Origin: an uncultured Eubacteriales bacterium
GTDB lineage: Bacteria > Bacillota > Clostridia > Christensenellales > Borkfalkiaceae
Direction: 5' to 3'
DNA length: 9,027 nt
Assembly (NCBI GenBank): GCA_902767455.1
Contig: CACXHH010000006.1
Location: forward strand, 1-9,027
Position numbers and translations under genes: made by a program. Every line of letters begins with the position of its first letter. Position 1 is the stretch's first letter. Below are positions 6,301-9,027 of the stretch, piece after piece. A model generated the notes under the pieces. The model was given only the letters and a program-made list of their open reading frames with translations. It was not told the DNA's origin and made no database searches.

Positions 6301-7584
6301 ATGGATCCCGAACCCGGACCTGACGGCTCTACCATAGCCGTATACCTTATCGTACTCGTACTGCTCGTAATGCTTTCCGCCTTCTTTTCGGCGACGGAAA
6401 CGGCGTTTACGTCAATCAACCGCGCAAGGCTGAAAACGCGCGCCGGCGACGGAAACAAGAAAGCCGAGAAGGTGCTTTCCATCGTCGACGACTTCGATAA
6501 GATACTTTTTACGCTGCTTATCGGCAACAATATCGTAAACATCACCGCGACGACTATCGCAACGCTCCTTTTTATCGAGCTTATTTCAAGCGAACTTGCG
6601 CCTACCGTGTCGACGATAGTTCTGACGATAGTAGTTCTCATATTCGGCGAGATAGTGCCAAAGACCTTCGCCAAACAATATCCCGAGCGCTACGCCGAGT
6701 TTTCATACCCTCTCGTCAGAGTGTTTATGGTGGTGCTGTTCCCGCTGTCGGCGCTGTTTACGGGGCTTATAAAGCTCATCAAGAAGATATTCAAATTCCG
6801 TGAAGAAGAAGGCATCAACGAAGAAGAACTTTTAAATATCGTTGAAGAAGCGGGAGAAGACGGCGCTATCGACGAAGAAGAAACGGAGCTTATTTCGAGC
6901 GCGATAGAGTTTCACGATTCCGAAGTCGGCGACATACTTATTCCGCGCGTAAACGTGGTGGCTATCCCCGTCGATATGCCGATGGAAAAAATTAAAGACG
7001 TTTTCTTTGCCAACGCGTATTCGCGTATGCCGGTGTACAGCGGAACGATAGATAAGATAATAGGTATGATACACGAAAGAGATTTCTTCGTCGCGCTCGA
7101 CCGCGGCGAAAAGAGCGTTTCGGGCATACTTAAAAAGACGGCGATCGCCACCGAGCACATGAAGATCTCGACGCTTCTTAAAAGCATGCAGAAGCTCAAA
7201 GTGCACCTTGCCGTCGTCGTAGACGAATACGGCGGCACGCTCGGCATCGTCACGATGGAAGACATTCTCGAAGAGCTCGTCGGCGAGATATGGGACGAGC
7301 ACGACGAAGTCGTCAATTACTTTGAAAAGGTTTCGCCCAACACCTATCTCGTGGACGGCAACGCAGACCTTGGCGACTTCTTCGAGCTGTTTTCGATAGA
7401 AACGGAAGAAGACGAATTCGATTCGCAAACGGTCGGGGGCTGGGTGCTCGAAAAGACGGGTGAACTGCCCAAAAAGAACATGTCTTTCGAGTTCGAGCAT
7501 TTGCAGATAATACTTACCAAATGCTCGCAAAAACGCGTTTTCGAGATAAAAGTCGTCGTCACCGACAAGGAAAAGCCCGAATAA
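6301..7584 (+). CDS. CNNM/HlyC-CorC family membrane protein (DUF21, CBS pair, CorC domain)
   Basis: A 427-residue integral membrane protein of the family that includes CNNM transporters and bacterial CorC/MpfA/YhdP-type proteins, linked to Mg2+ (or Na+/Mg2+) export and once called hemolysins. Residues about 11-165 are the DUF21 transmembrane domain, with SAFFSATETAFTSIN (26-40), LIGNNIVNI (73-81) and GEIVPKTFAKQYPE (116-129), all conserved in the family. An acidic linker (168-204) leads to paired CBS domains at about 213-335, including IPRVNVVAIPVDMP and VDEYGGTLGIVTMEDILEEL, which usually bind adenine nucleotide. Residues about 345-423 are the CorC_HlyC domain. Length and domain order are normal and no truncation is seen. 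It has its own promoter and terminator. The exact ion is not visible in the sequence. Confidence 0.95.
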   Translation: MDPEPGPDGSTIAVYLIVLVLLVMLSAFFSATETAFTSINRARLKTRAGDGNKKAEKVLSIVDDFDKILFTLLIGNNIVNITATTIATLLFIELISSELAPTVSTIVLTIVVLIFGEIVPKTFAKQYPERYAEFSYPLVRVFMVVLFPLSALFTGLIKLIKKIFKFREEEGINEEELLNIVEEAGEDGAIDEEETELISSAIEFHDSEVGDILIPRVNVVAIPVDMPMEKIKDVFFANAYSRMPVYSGTIDKIIGMIHERDFFVALDRGEKSVSGILKKTAIATEHMKISTLLKSMQKLKVHLAVVVDEYGGTLGIVTMEDILEELVGEIWDEHDEVVNYFEKVSPNTYLVDGNADLGDFFELFSIETEEDEFDSQTVGGWVLEKTGELPKKNMSFEFEHLQIILTKCSQKRVFEIKVVVTDKEKPE

Positions 7585-7617
7585 ACTTTCAACGCAGGCA
7601 ATAATCGAATTTTTACG

Positions 7618-7651
7618 AAAAGAACGCCGTAATATCGACGTTCTTTTTTTT
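7618..7651 (+). terminator. Intrinsic terminator after the CNNM gene
   Basis: Stem AAAAGAACG (7618-7626) / CGTTCTTTT (7639-7647) with a 12-base loop. The right arm runs into eight consecutive T (7644-7651). It lies 33 bases after the stop codon. Confidence 0.88.
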
Positions 7652-7670
7652 CTGTTTTTACGGTTAAAAG

Positions 7671-7699
7671 TTCACTTTTCGGGCAATAATCGTTATATC
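7671..7699 (+). promoter_or_regulatory. Weak candidate promoter for the patatin gene
   Basis: TTCACT (7671-7676), a 17-base spacer and TATATC (7694-7699), four of six matches in each box. A promoter is expected here because a strong terminator lies just upstream. Confidence 0.35.
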
Positions 7700-7723
7700 G
7701 ACTTAAAAAAGGAATTTCAAACG

Positions 7724-8497
7724 GTGAACAAACTCGGTATAGCGTTCGGCGCGGGCGGCGCAAAAGGCATCGCGCATCTTGGGATATGGCAGGCGCTCAA
7801 CGAAAACGGAATACGGGCGCAGGTGGTTACGGGCTGTTCGGCGGGCTCGGTGATAGCGGCGTGCTACGCGCTCGGCAAAACGCCCGAGTGGGTAATGGAA
7901 CAGGCGCTCGCTTTAAAGCAGAGCGATTTTACCGACCTCAGCCTTAACCCGCTCAAAAGCAAGTCCATTTTCAAGGGTGAAAAGATGAAGGCTATTTTCA
8001 ACCGCTACTTCGGCGAGTATAAAATCGAAGACCTTAAAACGCCCTTTTCGGTCGTTGCGACCGACCTTATCACGGGCAAACTTCACGAATTCACGGGCGG
8101 AAGCTTAACTACCGCCGTGCTCGCGAGCTGTTCTATCCCGATAGTTTATCCGCCTGTGGAAGTCGGGGATATGACGCTCGTAGACGGCGGAACGCTCGTC
8201 AGAACGCCCGTGAAATCGGCTAAAAAACTCGGTGCCGAAAAGGTTATCGCCATCGACGTAAACTCGACGATAGCCGACGAATTTGCCGTCAAGGGCGCGC
8301 TGAGCGTAGCTTTCAGGTGCGTGGATATTATGGACCATCGCGACGAAACAAGCGCCGACGCCCGCCCCGACGTCATTATTCGCCCCGAGCTTGGCGATAT
8401 AGATCAATATAAAGTCGACCGCCTTCGCGAGATATTCGACCGCGGCTATACCGCCGCCAAAGCCGCTATTCCCCAAATAAAAGAACTTATCGCGTGA
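7724..8497 (+). CDS. Patatin-like phospholipase (RssA-type)
   Basis: A 257-residue serine hydrolase of the patatin family, which uses a Ser-Asp dyad to cleave acyl esters of lipids. The glycine-rich oxyanion-hole loop GAGGAKG is at 9-15, the nucleophile elbow GCSAG at 37-41 (Ser39), the conserved ASCSIPIVYPP block at 134-144, and the catalytic Asp in VDGG at 153-156 (Asp154). No signal peptide or membrane segment is visible, so the protein is probably cytoplasmic like RssA homologues. The start is GTG at 7724, supported by AAAGGAA (7708-7714) and by the position of the glycine loop; no ATG lies before that loop. The length fits single-domain bacterial patatins. The CNNM terminator lies upstream and a strong terminator follows, so it is likely its own unit. 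The physiological substrate is unknown. Confidence 0.94.
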   Translation: MNKLGIAFGAGGAKGIAHLGIWQALNENGIRAQVVTGCSAGSVIAACYALGKTPEWVMEQALALKQSDFTDLSLNPLKSKSIFKGEKMKAIFNRYFGEYKIEDLKTPFSVVATDLITGKLHEFTGGSLTTAVLASCSIPIVYPPVEVGDMTLVDGGTLVRTPVKSAKKLGAEKVIAIDVNSTIADEFAVKGALSVAFRCVDIMDHRDETSADARPDVIIRPELGDIDQYKVDRLREIFDRGYTAAKAAIPQIKELIA

Positions 8498-8570
8498 CGG
8501 GCGTATATCCAGCCGTAACGAAATTTCGGAAAATATTGACGATTTGCGGGAATACTTTTCAATAACGAAA

Positions 8571-8605
8571 AACGGGACAGCGAAACGATCGCTATCCCGT
8601 TTTTT
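8571..8605 (+). terminator. Intrinsic terminator after the patatin gene
   Basis: 12-bp stem AACGGGACAGCG (8571-8582) / CGCTATCCCGTT (8590-8601) with one C-A mismatch and a 7-base loop, followed by TTTTTT (8600-8605). It marks the end of the coding part of the window. Confidence 0.93.
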
Positions 8606-8652
8606 ATAATTTGTCGTCCGGTAAAAGCAGTTGATACTAAAATCGCCGATGA

Positions 8653-8818
8653 ATTATTTAAAATAATAATTAAATCCGCAACTTTCGCGGTAGCGAAAAT
8701 ATAACTGCCGCAGGCAATATAACTCGGCGACAGCCGAATATAACTTTGCCATAAGGCAAAATATAACTGCCGCAGGCTTTGCGGCGTGATGAATAATGAC
8801 GATAATTATTATATAATT
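8653..8818. repeat. Hairpin array with constant (A)ATATAACT spacers
   Basis: Five short hairpins with unrelated stems follow one another: TTTCGC/GCGAAA (8683-8698), GCC/GGC (8707-8715), CGGC/GCCG (8725-8736), TTGCC/GGCAA (8746-8759) and GCCGC/GCGGC (8769-8785). Each is separated from the next by ATATAACT (8699, 8717, 8738 and 8761; steps of 18, 21 and 23 bases). Stem sequence changes from unit to unit but pairing is kept, while the spacer is constant. AT palindromes bracket the array: ATTATTT/AAATAAT (8653-8667) and AATTAT/ATAATT (8804-8818). No convincing gene or promoter lies here. The function is unknown. Confidence 0.8.
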
Positions 8819-8819
8819 T

Positions 8820-8913
8820 CTTTCGAGAGCGACAAGGCGGAATTTATTTTCGCCGTTAAGTCGCTCACGACCAACAGTCCTAACGATTTTTTTGCGACAG
8901 CAAAAAAATGTTA
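8820..8913. repeat. Structured tandem element, copy 1 (three helices)
   Basis: Starts CTTTCGAGAG. Helix P1 is GAGCGAC (8827-8833) with GTCGCTC (8860-8866). Nested P2 is GGCGGAA (8836-8842) with TTTTCGCC-side bases 8848-8854, including one G-T pair and a TTTAT loop. After a linker CACGACCAACAGTCC comes P3: outer TAAC/GTTA (8881-8884, 8910-8913) and inner TTTTTTTGC/GCAAAAAAA (8887-8895, 8900-8908) with a GACA loop. The second copy lies 111 bases downstream. A 41-codon frame crosses it but is not conserved in copy 2. Unidentified; it could act as RNA or as folded single-stranded DNA. Confidence 0.85.
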
Positions 8914-8930
8914 ATCAGTTTATATATTTA

Positions 8931-9027
8931 CTTTCGAGAGCCGTAGCGGGAATTTACTTTCCGCGTTAAGCGGCTCACGACCACTAAGCCCTAACGACTT
9001 TTTCTTGCCCCGCAAGAAAAAGTGTTA
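8931..9027. repeat. Structured tandem element, copy 2 (reaches window edge)
   Basis: Starts CTTTCGAGAG. P1 is GAGCCGT (8938-8944) with GCGGCTC (8970-8976), including one G-T pair. P2 is GCGGGAA (8946-8952) with TTTCCGC (8958-8964) and a TTTAC loop. P3 has outer TAAC/GTTA (8992-8995, 9024-9027) and an inner perfect 11-bp stem CTTTTTCTTGC/GCAAGAAAAAG (8998-9008, 9012-9022) with a CCC loop. Shared unpaired blocks with copy 1 are CTTTCGAGAG, GTTAAG, CTCACGACCA and CCTAACGA. The helix arms differ from copy 1 but remain complementary. The window ends on the last base of the outer P3 arm, so further copies may follow. Confidence 0.85.

Noticed and set aside
6832..7530. 232-codon minus-strand frame
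   Set aside because: Antisense shadow of the CNNM/CBS gene; no ribosome site or motif.
8789..8914. 41-codon open frame (MNNDDNYYIISFESDK..., ending KKC) across copy 1 of the tandem element
   Set aside because: No ribosome site. In copy 2 the matching frame has no start codon, and opposite one-base indels (offset 110 in the middle, 111 at both sides) shift the frame inside the element, so the protein is not conserved while the base pairing is.
8855..9027. Integron attC-like sites (GTTAAGT/GTTAAGC and CCTAAC...GTTA pairs)
   Set aside because: The motifs only partly fit RYYYAAC/GTTRRRY. The TAAC...GTTA hairpins (33-36 bases) are shorter than usual attC sites, no cassette genes lie between units, and no integrase is in the window.
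8683..9027. CRISPR array
   Set aside because: The constant sequence is only 8-9 bases in one array, the intervening parts are palindromes of uneven length rather than spacers, and the 111-bp units are whole-unit repeats.

Overview
The window (9,027 bases, moderate GC) looks like chromosomal DNA of an uncultured Firmicutes/Clostridia-type bacterium. This is inferred from the protein families, Shine-Dalgarno sites of the AAAGG/AAGGAG type, sigma-A-like promoters (several with TGnTAAAAT -10 boxes) and clean hairpin-plus-T terminators. No rRNA, tRNA, CRISPR array or transposase gene was found. The taxonomic assignment is an inference only.

Layout: a divergent intergenic region at about 3788-4015 splits the window. 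To its left, on the minus strand, lie cysS (cysteinyl-tRNA synthetase), a membrane-anchored Sel1-like repeat protein with ten near-identical 36-residue repeats, and the first 231 codons of alaS (alanyl-tRNA synthetase), which runs off the left edge. A 241-base gap between cysS and the Sel1 gene carries three small-loop hairpins and a heptamer repeat that overlaps the cysS stop codon. To the right, on the plus strand, lie serS with its own promoter and terminator, a HAD-family phosphatase whose promoter sits so close to the ATG that the mRNA should be leaderless, a CNNM/HlyC-type membrane protein (DUF21, CBS pair and CorC domain) with its own promoter and terminator, and a patatin-like phospholipase (GTG start) with a strong terminator.

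From the patatin terminator to the end of the window (about 420 bases) there is no convincing gene, but the sequence is highly structured. First comes an array of five hairpins with different stems, separated by a constant (A)ATATAACT spacer. Then come two tandem copies of an element of about 111 bp. The two copies differ mostly within helix arms, and the differences are compensatory, so three helices are kept in both copies, while small indels break any shared reading frame. This covariation is the most unusual signal in the window: it points to an element selected for folding as RNA or single-stranded DNA rather than for coding. I cannot name it. The last unit ends exactly at the window edge, so the array may continue.

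Functionally, the genes are translation (Ala, Cys and Ser tRNA charging) plus general phosphatase, ion-transport and lipid-hydrolase functions. They look like several short transcription units rather than one pathway operon. No T-box leader was seen upstream of cysS or serS.
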